Origin: Actinomadura fibrosa
GTDB lineage: Bacteria > Actinomycetota > Actinomycetes > Streptosporangiales > Streptosporangiaceae
DNA length: 64,000 bases
Assembly: GCF_900659615.1 (NCBI RefSeq)
Contig: NZ_CAACUY010000015.1
Span: 1 to 64,000 of the forward strand
Reading direction: 5' to 3'
Positions 7,939-16,336 of this stretch are shown in pieces (position 1 is the stretch's first letter; every line of letters starts with the position of its first letter). The position numbers and the translations under genes were made by a program. The notes beneath the pieces were generated by a model, which was not told the origin of the DNA, searched no databases, and saw only the letters and a list, made by a program, of their open reading frames with translations.

Positions 7939-9306
7939 CCCGGCCGCGAGCTCGCGGACGACCGAGCAACCCTTCCGGAGCTCGGCGAGCCCCGCCGCCG
8001 ACCCGTAGCCGATCACCAGTCCCGTGACCGGCCCGCTCCCGTCCCGGTGCCGCTCCAGCGTCTCCACGAGCACGCCCCGCTCCGCCGCGTCCCGCTCGAC
8101 CCGCGCGGCGACCGGCCCGGGCAGCTCCACCACCACGTGCAGCCCGGCCGTGTCGCCGCGCAGGCGCAGCCCGTCCAGCGCCCGCACGGCGGCCTCCCGC
8201 CGCCGCGCGTACTCCGCGCGCATCCGCCGGACGTACCGCTCCAGATCACCGCGCTCCAGCAGCAGCCGCATCGCGTGCTGCGGCACCACGCTCGTCCGGT
8301 CCGCGAGCCGCTCCCGCCGCGCCGCGATCGCCGCCACCAGGTCCGGGCGCGCCACCAGCCAGCCCAGCCCCATGTCCGCCGTCAGGATCTTGGACGCCGT
8401 GCCCAGGTACACGACCACGTCCGGATCGAGCCCGTACAGCGCCGGAAGCGGCGCCACGTCGTACCGGAACTCGCCGTCGTAGTCGTCCTCCGCCACGAGC
8501 GCCCCCGTCCGCCGCGCCCACGCCAGCAGCGCCTGCCTGCGCGGCACGGGCAGGACCCCGCCCAGCGGGAACTGGTGCGACGGCGTCGTGTAGACCAGCC
8601 GCAGATCGTCCGGGAGCCCGTCCACGACGAGCCCGTGCTCGTCCACCGGGCACGGCACGATCTCCGCGCCCCGGGCCGCCAGCACCGTCCGCGCCTTCAG
8701 GTACCCCGGCTCCTCCACCCCGACCCGGTCGCCCGGACGCAGCACCGTCGCCGCGAGCAGATCCAGCCCGTTCGTCGCGCCCCGCGTGACGAGCAGCCCC
8801 TCCACCGCGCAGCCCACGCCCCGGCTCCGCCGCACGTACCCGGCGAGCGGCCCCCGCAGCTCCGGCAGCCCGAACGCGTCCGGACGCTGCCGCGGCGGCA
8901 TCCCCGCCGCCAGCCGCCACGCCCGCCGCCACGCGGGCGTGTCCAACTCCCCCACGAACGCCGTCCCGGGCCGCAGATCGATCATCCCCGCCCGGACCCC
9001 GCCCCCGCCCGCCGCCTTGCCCACCGGCCGCGGCAACGGCACCGGATCGGCCGCCACCCCGTCCGTCACATACGTCCCGGACCCGTGCCGCCCCTCCAGC
9101 CACCCCTCCGCGTACAGCTGCTCGTACGCCTCCGTCACCACCGTCCGGCTCACCCCGAGCAGCCCGGCCAGCGACCGGCTCCCCGGCAGCCGCTCCCCCG
9201 CCGCCAGCCGCCCGTCCCGCATGGCCGCGCGGAGCTGCCCCACGAGCTGCGCGTTCATCGGCTCGTCCGCACCACGATCCACGGCGAGCGGAAGGTCGAT
9301 CGTCAA
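7930..9306 (-). CDS. MocR/PdxR-type transcriptional regulator with aminotransferase domain
   Basis: A 458-aa protein typical in length for MocR. Residues ~10-80 form a GntR winged helix ([34 protein letters not shown]). Residues ~110-455 form a class I aminotransferase-like domain with the PLP features [12 protein letters not shown] and the lysine of GTASKILT. MocR proteins bind pyridoxal phosphate and commonly control vitamin B6 or amino-acid-related genes. It is divergent from the pyridoxamine-oxidase-like gene at 9376 across a 69-bp gap, so it most likely regulates that gene and itself. Confidence 0.92.
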   Translation of the reverse strand: MTIDLPLAVDRGADEPMNAQLVGQLRAAMRDGRLAAGERLPGSRSLAGLLGVSRTVVTEAYEQLYAEGWLEGRHGSGTYVTDGVAADPVPLPRPVGKAAGGGGVRAGMIDLRPGTAFVGELDTPAWRRAWRLAAGMPPRQRPDAFGLPELRGPLAGYVRRSRGVGCAVEGLLVTRGATNGLDLLAATVLRPGDRVGVEEPGYLKARTVLAARGAEIVPCPVDEHGLVVDGLPDDLRLVYTTPSHQFPLGGVLPVPRRQALLAWARRTGALVAEDDYDGEFRYDVAPLPALYGLDPDVVVYLGTASKILTADMGLGWLVARPDLVAAIAARRERLADRTSVVPQHAMRLLLERGDLERYVRRMRAEYARRREAAVRALDGLRLRGDTAGLHVVVELPGPVAARVERDAAERGVLVETLERHRDGSGPVTGLVIGYGSAAGLAELRKGCSVVRELAAGSA

Positions 9307-9330
9307 ACTGGTCTCCGGCTATCCACGGGA

Positions 9331-9354
9331 AGTGGCACTACTCACCAGGCCACT
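9331..9354. promoter_or_regulatory. Candidate MocR operator in divergent gap
   Basis: AGTGGC (9331-9336) and GCCACT (9349-9354) form an inverted repeat with a 12-bp spacer, centred between the divergent mocR-like and PNPOx-like genes. The position supports an operator; the assignment is inference. Confidence 0.35.
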
Positions 9355-9375
9355 CGCCCCCTAGCGTAAACGGAC

Positions 9376-10041
9376 ATGACCTCACTCTCCGCCACGGAAC
9401 GCACCCGTCTCGGCCGCCTCTCCGAACGCGCGTCCACCGACCGCGCCGCCCTCCACCAGATCCTGGACGACGGCCTGATCTGCCACCTCGGCGTCATCGT
9501 CGACGGCACGCCCCGCGTCATCCCCACCGGCTACGGGCGCCTGGACGACACCCTCTACGTTCACGGCTCCACCGGCGCCACCAGCCTTATGGCCGGACCG
9601 TCCCAGGAGATCTGCGTCACCGTCACCCACCTCGACGGCATCGTCCTCGCCCGGTCCCTGTTCCACCACTCCGTCAACTACCGCAGCGCCATGATCTACG
9701 GGACGCCCGTCCCCGTCACCGACCCCGACGAGAAGCTCGCCGCCCTCCGCACCATCACCGAGCACCTCGCCCCCGGCCAGTGGGACGTGGCCCGCCTCCC
9801 CGACCGCAAGGAACTGGCCGCCTCCGCCGTCCTCGCCCTCCCCCTCGACGAGGCGTCCGTCAAGATCCGCCAGGGCCCGCCCTCCGACGACGACGAGGAC
9901 CTCGCCCTTCCCGTCTGGGCCGGCGTCCTGCCCGTCCACCAGGTCTTCGGCACCCCGTCCCCCGACCCGCTGCTCCCCCCGGACGTCCCCGTACCCGCCC
10001 ACATCGCCCTCCGTGGTACCGAAACGGCTCCGACCTCGTAA
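9376..10041 (+). CDS. Pyridoxamine 5'-phosphate oxidase family protein (FMN-binding split barrel)
   Basis: A 221-aa protein with the split-barrel flavin fold common to nitroimidazole-resistance (NimA-like) and PNPOx-like proteins: [21 protein letters not shown] (~34-54), LYVHGSTGA (~60-68), [16 protein letters not shown]-type strand, and [13 protein letters not shown] (~97-109). It likely binds FMN, F420 or haem; which cofactor is unclear. Its pairing with a divergent PLP-sensing MocR regulator suggests a role linked to B6 metabolism or detoxification. Confidence 0.85.
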   Translation: MTSLSATERTRLGRLSERASTDRAALHQILDDGLICHLGVIVDGTPRVIPTGYGRLDDTLYVHGSTGATSLMAGPSQEICVTVTHLDGIVLARSLFHHSVNYRSAMIYGTPVPVTDPDEKLAALRTITEHLAPGQWDVARLPDRKELAASAVLALPLDEASVKIRQGPPSDDDEDLALPVWAGVLPVHQVFGTPSPDPLLPPDVPVPAHIALRGTETAPTS

Positions 10042-10094
10042 ATCGATCGGATCCGATGCCCCGCGCAGTCGTTCATGGTCGTAGGGTGAAACCC

Positions 10095-10688
10095 ATGAAC
10101 GAGCGGCTGGTCTGGATCGACTGCGAAATGACAGGACTCGACCTGCGCAACGACGCGCTCATCGAGATAGCCGCGCTGGTGACCGACAGCGAGCTCACGA
10201 TCCTCGACGAGGGCGTCGACGTGGTGATCAAGCCGTCGCCCGAGTCGATCGCCCAGATGTCCAAGGTCGTCCGGGACATGCACACCGCGTCCGGCCTGCT
10301 GGAGGCCCTCCCCGGCGGCGTCACCCTCACCGAGGCCGAGGACATCGTCCTCAACTACGTCCGCGGCCACGTCAAGGACCCCAAGAAGGCGCCCCTCTGC
10401 GGCAACTCCATCGCCACCGACCGCTCGTTCCTCGCCCGGGACATGCCCTCCCTGGACGCCCACCTGCACTACCGCATGGTCGACGTCTCGTCCATCAAGG
10501 AACTGGCGCGCCGCTGGTACCCCCGCGTCTACTTCGCCAGCCCGGAGAAGAAGGGCGGCCACCGCGCCCTCGCCGACATCACCGAGAGCATCCAGGAACT
10601 GCGCTACTACCGCGCCGCCGTCTTCGTCCCCCAGCCCGGCCCGGACTCCGAGACCGCCCGCGCCCTGGCCGCCGCCATCAGCGGCTGA
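10095..10688 (+). CDS. orn: Oligoribonuclease (3'-5' exoribonuclease)
   Basis: ATG at 10095 begins the canonical N-terminus ([16 protein letters not shown]). The 197-aa product has all DEDDh exonuclease motifs: Exo I DCEMTGLD, Exo [14 protein letters not shown] with the conserved Asp, and Exo III HRALADI with the His-x4-Asp pair. Orn degrades 2-5-nt RNAs, including pGpG from cyclic-di-GMP turnover, in the cytoplasm. Upstream in-frame sequence belongs to another reading of the PNPOx gene and is excluded. tRNA-His follows directly, a common actinobacterial arrangement. Confidence 0.97.
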   Translation: MNERLVWIDCEMTGLDLRNDALIEIAALVTDSELTILDEGVDVVIKPSPESIAQMSKVVRDMHTASGLLEALPGGVTLTEAEDIVLNYVRGHVKDPKKAPLCGNSIATDRSFLARDMPSLDAHLHYRMVDVSSIKELARRWYPRVYFASPEKKGGHRALADITESIQELRYYRAAVFVPQPGPDSETARALAAAISG

Positions 10689-10741
10689 CCCACTCCCCGG
10701 GAACCGCTACACTACTTGGAGCCGGGAGCGATCCCGGCCAC

Positions 10742-10818
10742 GGTGGGTGTAGCTCAGCTGGCAGAGCACTTGGTTGTGGTCCAAGATGTCGGGGGTTCAA
10801 GTCCCCTCACTCACCCCA
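10742..10818 (+). tRNA. tRNA-His (GTG)
   Basis: The acceptor stem GTGGGTG (10743-10749) pairs with CACTCAC (10808-10814). The anticodon stem CTTGG/CCAAG encloses TTGTGGT, giving anticodon GTG. The extra G at 10742 opposite C73 (10815) is the hallmark of tRNA-His, and CCA is encoded (10816-10818). T arm GGGGGTTCAAGTCCCCT is present. Confidence 0.96.
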
Positions 10819-10822
10819 CCAG

Positions 10823-10853
10823 AAGCCCTGGTCCTCACCGACCAGGGCTTTTT
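10823..10853 (+). terminator. Rho-independent terminator after tRNA-His
   Basis: AAGCCCTGGTC (10823-10833) pairs perfectly with GACCAGGGCTT (10840-10850), followed by TTT. It is placed 5 nt after the tRNA. Confidence 0.88.
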
Positions 10854-10909
10854 CGTTCCCATCCGCGCATCGGCCGCCGGATACGGCCCCGCTCCAGCGT
10901 CGCCCGTCC

Positions 10910-11344
10910 TCACGAGAGGGCGGCGATGGCGGCGGCCACCACGTCTCGGTGGCAGCGTTCTTGCTCGGCCTCGAAGCAGAGCAGCGCGACCCTCTGCTCG
11001 GTCGCCCAGCCCGCGATGGCCGAGAGCCATTCCCGCGCGGCCGGTGCGTCCAACTCCTCAGCGAAGCGCCGTCTGGCGTCCCGCAGCTCCGACAGATCAC
11101 CGCCGAACCCCGCCCGATTCTCCTTCGGGTTGCCGAGCGGCCGGGCATGCTCGTACCCGATCCCGACAGAGTTCAGGGCTTCGGCCAAGGCGCGCTTGCT
11201 GAAGCCACGCTTACGCGAGATCGGGTTCAGCCGGACGTCCACGACTAGAGAAATGCCGTCCGCGGAGAGCTGCGCCAGGAACGAGGCGAGGTCGTGCCCC
11301 TGGTAACCGATACCCGTCAATCCAGCCTGATCGGTCACGGACAT
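10910..11344 (-). CDS. DUF488 family protein
   Basis: A 144-aa protein with the complete DUF488 pattern: GIGYQGHDLASFLAQL at the N-terminus, VVDVRLNPISRKRGFSK (~34-50), GIGYEHARPLGNPKENR (~61-77), and the C-terminal VALLCFEAEQERCHRDVVA with the conserved Cys and CHR residues. The family is widespread and uncharacterised; the conserved Cys and Arg suggest an enzymatic or nucleotide/nucleic-acid-linked role. It stands alone, convergent with tRNA-His. Confidence 0.88.
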   Translation of the reverse strand: MSVTDQAGLTGIGYQGHDLASFLAQLSADGISLVVDVRLNPISRKRGFSKRALAEALNSVGIGYEHARPLGNPKENRAGFGGDLSELRDARRRFAEELDAPAAREWLSAIAGWATEQRVALLCFEAEQERCHRDVVAAAIAALS

Positions 11345-11523
11345 GGCGCACAGCCTCTCACGCCGATCACCGGTGCAAGCCCCTCCCCTCCGGACCGAAC
11401 GTCCACTGTTCTAGCGACCGCCTTCGGTCGTCGTTGGCCCTGGCTCATCGCGGCAGACGAAATCGGGCCTACTCGGGAGGGCCGTCCTTCATCACGATCA
11501 CCGGTGACCGGCGTGCCGGGAGG

Positions 11524-11754
11524 TCAGTGGAACTGGGGAACGATCAGGTAGACGCCGTACAGGACGAGGGCGGCGCAGGCGGCGAAGCACAGCCCCGCCG
11601 CGGCCGCCGGGACGGTCGCGGGCCGGCCCTGCTCGACCGCCGTCTGGCGGGCCGAGGCCGCGAGGAGGCCGACGGCGAAGATCACGACCACGGCGACCGT
11701 CGCGCCGAGGCTGACCACGAAGACCTGGCCGAGGGACGACCACTTGATGTCCAT
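11524..11754 (-). CDS. Small two-helix membrane protein downstream of the phosphate transporter
   Basis: A 76-aa product starting at ATG 11754 (MDIKWSSLGQVFVVSLG). Two clear hydrophobic helices (FVVSLGATVAVVVIFAVGLL and the C-terminal FAACAALVLYGVYLIV) are joined by a polar loop. It begins 14 bp after the stop of the PiT transporter on the same strand, so it is probably co-transcribed and may be a small partner of it. No known family is recognised. The much longer open frame extending upstream overlaps the transporter and is spurious. Confidence 0.75.
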   Translation of the reverse strand: MDIKWSSLGQVFVVSLGATVAVVVIFAVGLLAASARQTAVEQGRPATVPAAAAGLCFAACAALVLYGVYLIVPQFH

Positions 11755-11768
11755 GTGCTGCTCCAGAC

Positions 11769-12911
11769 CTACGCCGCCGCGCGGGCGGGCTCGCGCCGCT
11801 GTTCGGGGACCTCGTTGACGTTGCCGGAGTGGACGGGCGTCCGCCGCGACGCCGCGTAGATCCCGGCGGCCACGGCGAGCGCCGCCACCGCCGCGATCGT
11901 CACGCCGAGGTCGCCGTGGGTGGCGACGGACGCGGCCAGCGCGCCGACACCGGCCGCGGCGGGCAGGGTCAGCAGCCAGGCCACGGCCATCCGTCCGGCG
12001 ACGTTCCAGCGGACCTCGGCGAGCCTGCGGCCGAGCCCCGACCCGAGGATCGCGCCCGAGCACACCTGGGTGGTCGACAGCGCGAACCCCAGATGCGAGG
12101 ACGCGAGGATCACCGCCGTGGACCCCGACTCGGCCGCGAACCCCTGCGGCGACTCGATCTCGGTGATGCCCTTGCCCATCGTCCTGATGATCCGCCAGCC
12201 GCCGATGTAGGTGCCGAGCGCGATCGCGAGGCCGGCGGACAGGATCACCCAGAACGGCGGGTCCGCGCCCTGGTCCAGGGCGCCCGCCGAAATGAGCGTC
12301 AGCGTGATGACGCCCATGGTCTTCTGCGCGTCGTTCGTCCCGTGGGCGAGCGAGACCAAAGAGGCCGAGGCGATCTGCCCGATCCGGAAGCCGTCGCGCG
12401 TCGTGTCCGACCGCTCCTTGGCGGTGATCCGGTAGGCCAGGTAGGTCGCGGTCATCGCGACGAATCCGGCCACGAACGGCGCCGCCACCGCCGGAATCAG
12501 GATCTTCTCCACAACGGTGTCGAAGTGCACCCCGGACGAGCCGGCGCTGAACCACACCGCGCCGATCAGTCCGCCGAACAGCGCGTGGGACGAGCTCGAC
12601 GGCAGCCCGAGCAGCCAGGTCAGCAGGTTCCAGACGATCGCCCCGACCAGACCGGCGAAGATCATCGCGGGCGAGACCAGCTTGTCGTCCACGATCCCGC
12701 CGGAGATCGTATGGGCGACCTCGACCGACAGGAACGCCCCGACCAGGTTGAGCGCCCCGGAGATGGCGACGGCGACCTTCGGCCGCAGCGCCCCCGTCGC
12801 GATCGAGGTGGCCATCGCGTTGGCGGTGTCGTGGAAGCCGTTGGTGAAGTCGAAGGCGAGCGCCGTGACGATCACGACGACCACCAGGAACGAGACGTGG
12901 TCCATAAGCAC
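11769..12911 (-). CDS. pit: PiT-family inorganic phosphate transporter
   Basis: A 380-aa integral membrane protein with the two PiT signatures: FDFTNGFHDTANAMA near the N-terminus and SLAHGTNDAQKTMGV in the second half, plus about ten hydrophobic helices and a soluble loop. PiT proteins import metal-phosphate with protons at low affinity. The ATG at 12911 is followed by a second Met (12905), either of which may be used. A PHO-box-like direct repeat lies ~45-60 bp upstream, suggesting control by PhoR-PhoP. A small membrane protein gene follows it. Confidence 0.95.
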   Translation of the reverse strand: MLMDHVSFLVVVVIVTALAFDFTNGFHDTANAMATSIATGALRPKVAVAISGALNLVGAFLSVEVAHTISGGIVDDKLVSPAMIFAGLVGAIVWNLLTWLLGLPSSSSHALFGGLIGAVWFSAGSSGVHFDTVVEKILIPAVAAPFVAGFVAMTATYLAYRITAKERSDTTRDGFRIGQIASASLVSLAHGTNDAQKTMGVITLTLISAGALDQGADPPFWVILSAGLAIALGTYIGGWRIIRTMGKGITEIESPQGFAAESGSTAVILASSHLGFALSTTQVCSGAILGSGLGRRLAEVRWNVAGRMAVAWLLTLPAAAGVGALAASVATHGDLGVTIAAVAALAVAAGIYAASRRTPVHSGNVNEVPEQRREPARAAA

Positions 12912-12952
12912 CCTTTCCGGACGAACCGGGCGCCGTCACGGTAGTCAGACCA

Positions 12953-12970
12953 GGTGAACCCTCCGTGAAC
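12953..12970 (-). promoter_or_regulatory. PHO-box-like direct repeat (PhoP site) upstream of pit
   Basis: Read on the minus strand, GTTCACG and GTTCACC occur as direct repeats with starts 11 bp apart. This is the spacing and the GTTCACC core of actinobacterial PhoP boxes. The site is ~42-60 bp upstream of the pit start, which fits phosphate-responsive control. Confidence 0.6.
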
Positions 12971-13297
12971 TCGACATGCCCGACAGCGACCACGCACCTT
13001 CCACACAGGTGCGAGCGTCGGCACGTTCCACGCCCGGGACCGCTCGCCACCCCCTCACCGATCCCGTCATTCCGGCGGCGACATGTCTTCTCCACTTCCA
13101 CGCGCGCGTTTTCTCCCGTCCGCCCCAAAATCCCCGGCCGAGGCTTTTGTGCAGGTCAACCCGGCAGATCTCCCCGACTAATGCCCCAGCACCGTACGAA
13201 AGCTTCCACTCGCCTCTGACCTGCACAAACCCCATAGCAACCACGGCCACTCGAAGCGCTCCGGCGAGAAGCCGGGCGTTCTTCGCGGCGAGGTTTG

Positions 13298-13326
13298 TTG
13301 GCTTAGGATCATCGGCCGGTTATGCT
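13298..13326 (+). promoter_or_regulatory. Sigma-70-type promoter of the response regulator
   Basis: TTGGCT (13298-13303), a 17-bp spacer, and TATGCT (13321-13326) fit a housekeeping promoter 40 bp upstream of the chosen ATG. The remainder of the 454-bp divergent gap (12912-13365) shows the PHO-box-like site and nothing else recognisable. Confidence 0.55.
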
Positions 13327-13365
13327 CCGTCCTTATACATGTCAACGACACCCCAAGGGCAACGG

Positions 13366-13941
13366 ATGAGTGTCGACGAAACGGCTCCACTACGCGTGCT
13401 GGTGGTGGACGGCGACCCGCACGTGCGGGCGAACGTCATCTCCCTGCTGGACGGCAGCGACGAACTCCAGGTCGTCGCCGAGACCGCCGACCCCGGCAAC
13501 GCACTCTCCCTCGCCGAACGCCTGAAACCCGACATCGTGCTCCTGGACGCCGCCGCCGCCCGCACAGGTCACGCCGGCCCCCTCAGCCGCTCGTCCCGCG
13601 TCTTCGTCCTCGCGTCCCCGGACGACCACGGCGTCGAGGTGGCGCTCCGCGGCGGCGCCTGCGGCCACCTCGTCCCCGGCTCCTTCACCGTCCCCGACCT
13701 CATCCGCAGCGTCCGCGACGCGTCCCGCACCTCGCTCGGCCTCTCGGCCCGCGAGGCCGAGGTCATGGACCTCATCGCCACCGGCCGCTCCAACGGCGAG
13801 ATCGCCCGCCAGCTCTTCCTCAGCGAGAAGACCGTCAAGAACCACGTCAACCGCATCTACTCCAAGCTCGGCGTCAGCTCCCGCGCCACGGCGATCGCCC
13901 TCTGGCGCGGCATGATGAGCGTCCTCCCGGCCAAGGACTAA
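13366..13941 (+). CDS. LuxR-family (NarL-type) response regulator, atypical receiver
   Basis: ATG at 13366 follows AAGGG with 6-nt spacing; an in-frame ATG at 13339 is possible but lies almost at the transcription start. The 191-aa product has a receiver domain (acidic pair VDGDPH, phosphoacceptor-like D in IVLLDAA) and a C-terminal LuxR helix-turn-helix ([42 protein letters not shown]). The conserved receiver lysine is absent: the usual YLLK is HLVPGS here. That suggests phosphorylation-independent or altered switching. No histidine kinase gene is adjacent, so it is an orphan regulator. Confidence 0.9.
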   Translation: MSVDETAPLRVLVVDGDPHVRANVISLLDGSDELQVVAETADPGNALSLAERLKPDIVLLDAAAARTGHAGPLSRSSRVFVLASPDDHGVEVALRGGACGHLVPGSFTVPDLIRSVRDASRTSLGLSAREAEVMDLIATGRSNGEIARQLFLSEKTVKNHVNRIYSKLGVSSRATAIALWRGMMSVLPAKD

Positions 13942-14024
13942 CCGGTTCGCACTGGTCCGCAGGTCCTGATACTGTTCTTCCTGTCGCCAGGGACACCGGC
14001 CAAGGCCGGAGCCCCCACCGACAG

Positions 14025-14097
14025 GCGCCGTTAGCTCAATTGGCAGAGCAGCGGACTCTTAATCCGCGGGTTCGGGGTTCAAGTCCCTGACGGCGCA
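14025..14097 (+). tRNA. tRNA-Lys (CTT), integration site of the island
   Basis: Acceptor stem GCGCCGT (14025-14031) pairs with ACGGCGC (14090-14096). The anticodon stem GCGGA/TCCGC encloses CTCTTAA, giving anticodon CTT. D arm and T arm (CGGGGTTCAAGTCCCTG) are normal. CCA is not encoded. The last 36 bp of the gene recur at 28978-29013. Confidence 0.96.
14061..14096 (+). repeat. Attachment-site repeat, tRNA-proximal copy (attL)
   Basis: This 36-bp stretch runs from the anticodon loop to the end of the tRNA-Lys acceptor stem and is identical to 28978-29013. Flanking bases (ACTCT before, CCC after, with single mismatches) extend the similarity. Integration in the 3' half of a tRNA, restoring the gene, is the usual pattern of tyrosine-recombinase elements. 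Confidence 0.85.
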
Positions 14098-14109
14098 CCC
14101 ACCACCGCC

Positions 14110-14140
14110 AAGGCATTCGCGAATATGTCGCGAATGCCTT
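14110..14140 (+). terminator. Terminator after tRNA-Lys
   Basis: AAGGCATTCGCGA (14110-14122) pairs exactly with TCGCGAATGCCTT (14128-14140), followed by TTGG. It lies 13 nt downstream of the tRNA, inside the island boundary. Confidence 0.75.
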
Positions 14141-14199
14141 TGGCATTTCCTCCCCAAAAGTCTACCCGCGCTGCTCCAAGCTCGCTCATTGACGCAACC

Positions 14200-14394
14200 T
14201 CAGACAACGATCATGAGGATCGGCCATAACGGCCTCACGGAGGCGCGGCCGTGCGGGGCCGCGCCGCGGCAACGTCCACCCTGAGGAATCTCCATCACAA
14301 GATCCGATGCCAAGTTCAGGACGTATCGAGCCGGAGGCGCGCGGTCGCGGCCAGCGCCTGACGGACTTGGCTCGGTAGGCCGGCTTTCAGACAT
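14200..14394 (-). CDS. Possible small protein of unknown function
   Basis: A 64-aa frame from ATG 14394 (MSESRPTEPSPSGAGRD) with a weak AGGG upstream. The N-terminus is Pro/Ser-rich and the C-terminus ends in a hydrophobic patch (LWPILMIVV). No family is recognised. It sits between the tRNA terminator and the patatin remnant in decayed DNA, so it may be non-coding. Confidence 0.25.
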   Translation of the reverse strand: MSESRPTEPSPSGAGRDRAPPARYVLNLASDLVMEIPQGGRCRGAAPHGRASVRPLWPILMIVV

Positions 14395-14438
14395 GCGGTT
14401 ACCCTGAACGGGACCGAACACCGCCAACGACTTTTCGT

Positions 14439-15003
14439 CTAGTACGACTTGACGTCCGCTTCAGTGTCCGACCGGGACGTGTTCATCAACGGATCGACCA
14501 GCACGGTCATATCCGCGCTGGCGGCGAGCCCAGCGTTGCTGGCGCCCGCATTACCGCCGTCAATGCATCGGCGTGTGCCGATCCGGATCAGCGGATAGAA
14601 ACCCGTCACCGCGCAGCTCGCCACCGTGGCCACCGTCAACGGGACACCGGCGGGCCGCGCGTCCCACATCGCCGGATCGCCAGCCTCCACATCCACCCCG
14701 ACGATCAGCAGCCGCACTCCAGGTCACTCCCACGTCCGGGTCAGCACCTCCACCGACGCCAGATGCTTCTCCTCACCGGTCACCACGGCTTCCAGCGCGT
14801 TCCGCCGTACCTCCGACGCGGCCCCCGCCGGGTCCGGTGTGGCACAACCGAGGGCGGTGAACACCTCCTCCAGCCGCCGGGTCCCGGTGCCGAGCCGCTG
14901 CACTCGACGGGACCGCCACTTCGTCCAGGCTTCGACCGGCCCGCAGCACTGCCGCAACGATCGCACCAGCCAAATTGATCAACATCGGAACCCGGCGGCT
15001 CAC
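14439..15003 (-). pseudogene. Patatin-like phospholipase remnant, frameshifted
   Basis: Pieces in different minus-strand frames together resemble the middle and end of a patatin lipase. AGAIVAAVLRAGRSLDEV is near 14960-14990. LGTGTRRLEEVF and RNALEAVVTGEEKHLASVE cover 14740-14900. VGVDVEAGDPAMWDARPAG, VASCAVTGFYPLIRIG, CIDGGNAGASNAGLAA and VLVDPL cover 14500-14700. The catalytic Asp motif DGG is seen, but the GxSxG nucleophile region is missing. At least two frameshifts and the lost 5' part make it non-functional. Confidence 0.6.
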
Positions 15004-15472
15004 CTGCCCGTGACTGCTGGTCCACCGCGGCCACCGCAGTGAAGAACCGACCTTCTCCCGTTCGGCACCACTGGCTAACCTGGCGCCGCCGCCAAGCTCG
15101 CACCTGCCACTACTAGCGTCATCTCAAAGACAAACCATTTAGATCACGATCTGTAACCGACATGTCACCTCATGAGACCAGTAACGTCACGCCCCCGAGC
15201 CACGCCAGACACTCAAGCGCCCACAGCAACTCTCACAGCGCTTCGCCTGGTGCTCTGCAAAATCCAGTAATAGGATGATACGGGCGTGGTCTGATCACGA
15301 CCTCGCCGGTCGACCGGCCGATGCAGACACATTCGCACGGTAACGAGATCCTACCAGGACTCTCATCCTCACAACCTGATGCCGACCTACAAAGATGCTG
15401 TATAGCAGTACTTGGCATGGTCCTCACATCTATCCCGTGGCTTATCGCGTTCATGGCAGATACGAGTAGCAC
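15004..15472. other. 469-bp AT-richer gap without a recognisable gene
   Basis: No open frame here has both a ribosome binding site and recognisable motifs. Composition becomes distinctly AT-richer from about 15.1 kb onward, which marks acquired DNA. It presumably carries the promoter of the gene at 15473. Confidence 0.4.
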
Positions 15473-16216
15473 ATGACTCAAGAAGCTGGCTGGACAGCCG
15501 ATGCGGCAGAAATTTTCGCCATCCACTGCCTCGAGTGGGTGGTGTCTAACGAGGGTTCGTCAGTGGCTTCTTGCATTAATGCACTCGAACCCACTCTTAG
15601 CCATCTAAGGCCAATCATCCAAGAAAGTCGATGGGATCTATTGCCTTACAGATCAATCGCTCAGCTGCATGACGCTAAGTCAATTCTCTTGGACTGCTTT
15701 ATAGCAAGCACTGAAATCTATGGCGACTACGTCAACCCGTCCGTCTTAGACTTACTCCTCAGAGAGAGTTCTGAGGCAGACCTTGAGTGGTGGAATGATC
15801 AACGAACTTGGTTCCGCCAACTCGAACTGCGAGTCACTGGCGTTGGGATTCGAAGACTCCAAACGATCAAACGACGCCGAACTGACGCTCCTCGGAAACA
15901 AAGCTCAATTTCAGGTGCTTTGATCGACTGGCTAACGTCGAAGCCTTCCGTCAGCGAGACCGCTCAGCCTAGGGCTGAATACGCCCAGTGGACGGATATA
16001 GATTTGTTCTGGGAGTCACCTCATTGCTATTACGAAGGAATCGCCGTCAGCCGGGAAGATGCAGTCGAAGCGGCAAGGATCCTCGAGAGACGCGGCACTC
16101 TTGCCCTCCAGGAGGATCGCATAGCCCTCATCAAGAAAGGAACAGTCATCTTTTCAGGATATGCGGAAAAGGTCATACAAATCAATAATATGCATCAGGG
16201 TACTATCAATACCTGA
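15473..16216 (+). CDS. Unrecognised protein with C-terminal winged-helix-like segment and amyloid-like motif
   Basis: A 247-aa product starting at ATG 15473 without a strong ribosome binding site. Residues ~1-135 are predicted mainly helical with Trp-rich patches (DLEWWNDQRTWFRQ) and match no family I know. Residues ~185-225 (SREDAVEAARILERRGTLAL, EDRIALIKKGTVIF) look like a small winged-helix segment. The final ~20 residues SGYAEKVIQINNMHQGT align with the C-terminus of the next gene (NGTAEKYTQIGNMYGG): G-x-AEK-x3-QI-x-NM-x2-G. Such G/Q/N-rich tails in actinobacterial proteins resemble bacterial amyloid signalling sequences that link effectors to sensors. Composition is AT-richer than the chromosome. 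Confidence 0.75.
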   Translation: MTQEAGWTADAAEIFAIHCLEWVVSNEGSSVASCINALEPTLSHLRPIIQESRWDLLPYRSIAQLHDAKSILLDCFIASTEIYGDYVNPSVLDLLLRESSEADLEWWNDQRTWFRQLELRVTGVGIRRLQTIKRRRTDAPRKQSSISGALIDWLTSKPSVSETAQPRAEYAQWTDIDLFWESPHCYYEGIAVSREDAVEAARILERRGTLALQEDRIALIKKGTVIFSGYAEKVIQINNMHQGTINT

Positions 16217-16336
16217 GTTCACAGACATAACTCCCATCCACCTCAGATGCGCCCAGACGCGAGAAGCATGCGACGGCGCCATCGCTGCAATAATCGCTCG
16301 GCATTTACACATCTCTCACATGCTTAGGAGAATTAG

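Noticed and set aside
7930-10041. Calling the PNPOx-like gene pdxH
   Set aside because: The motif set fits the broader split-barrel flavin family, not the true pyridoxamine phosphate oxidase.
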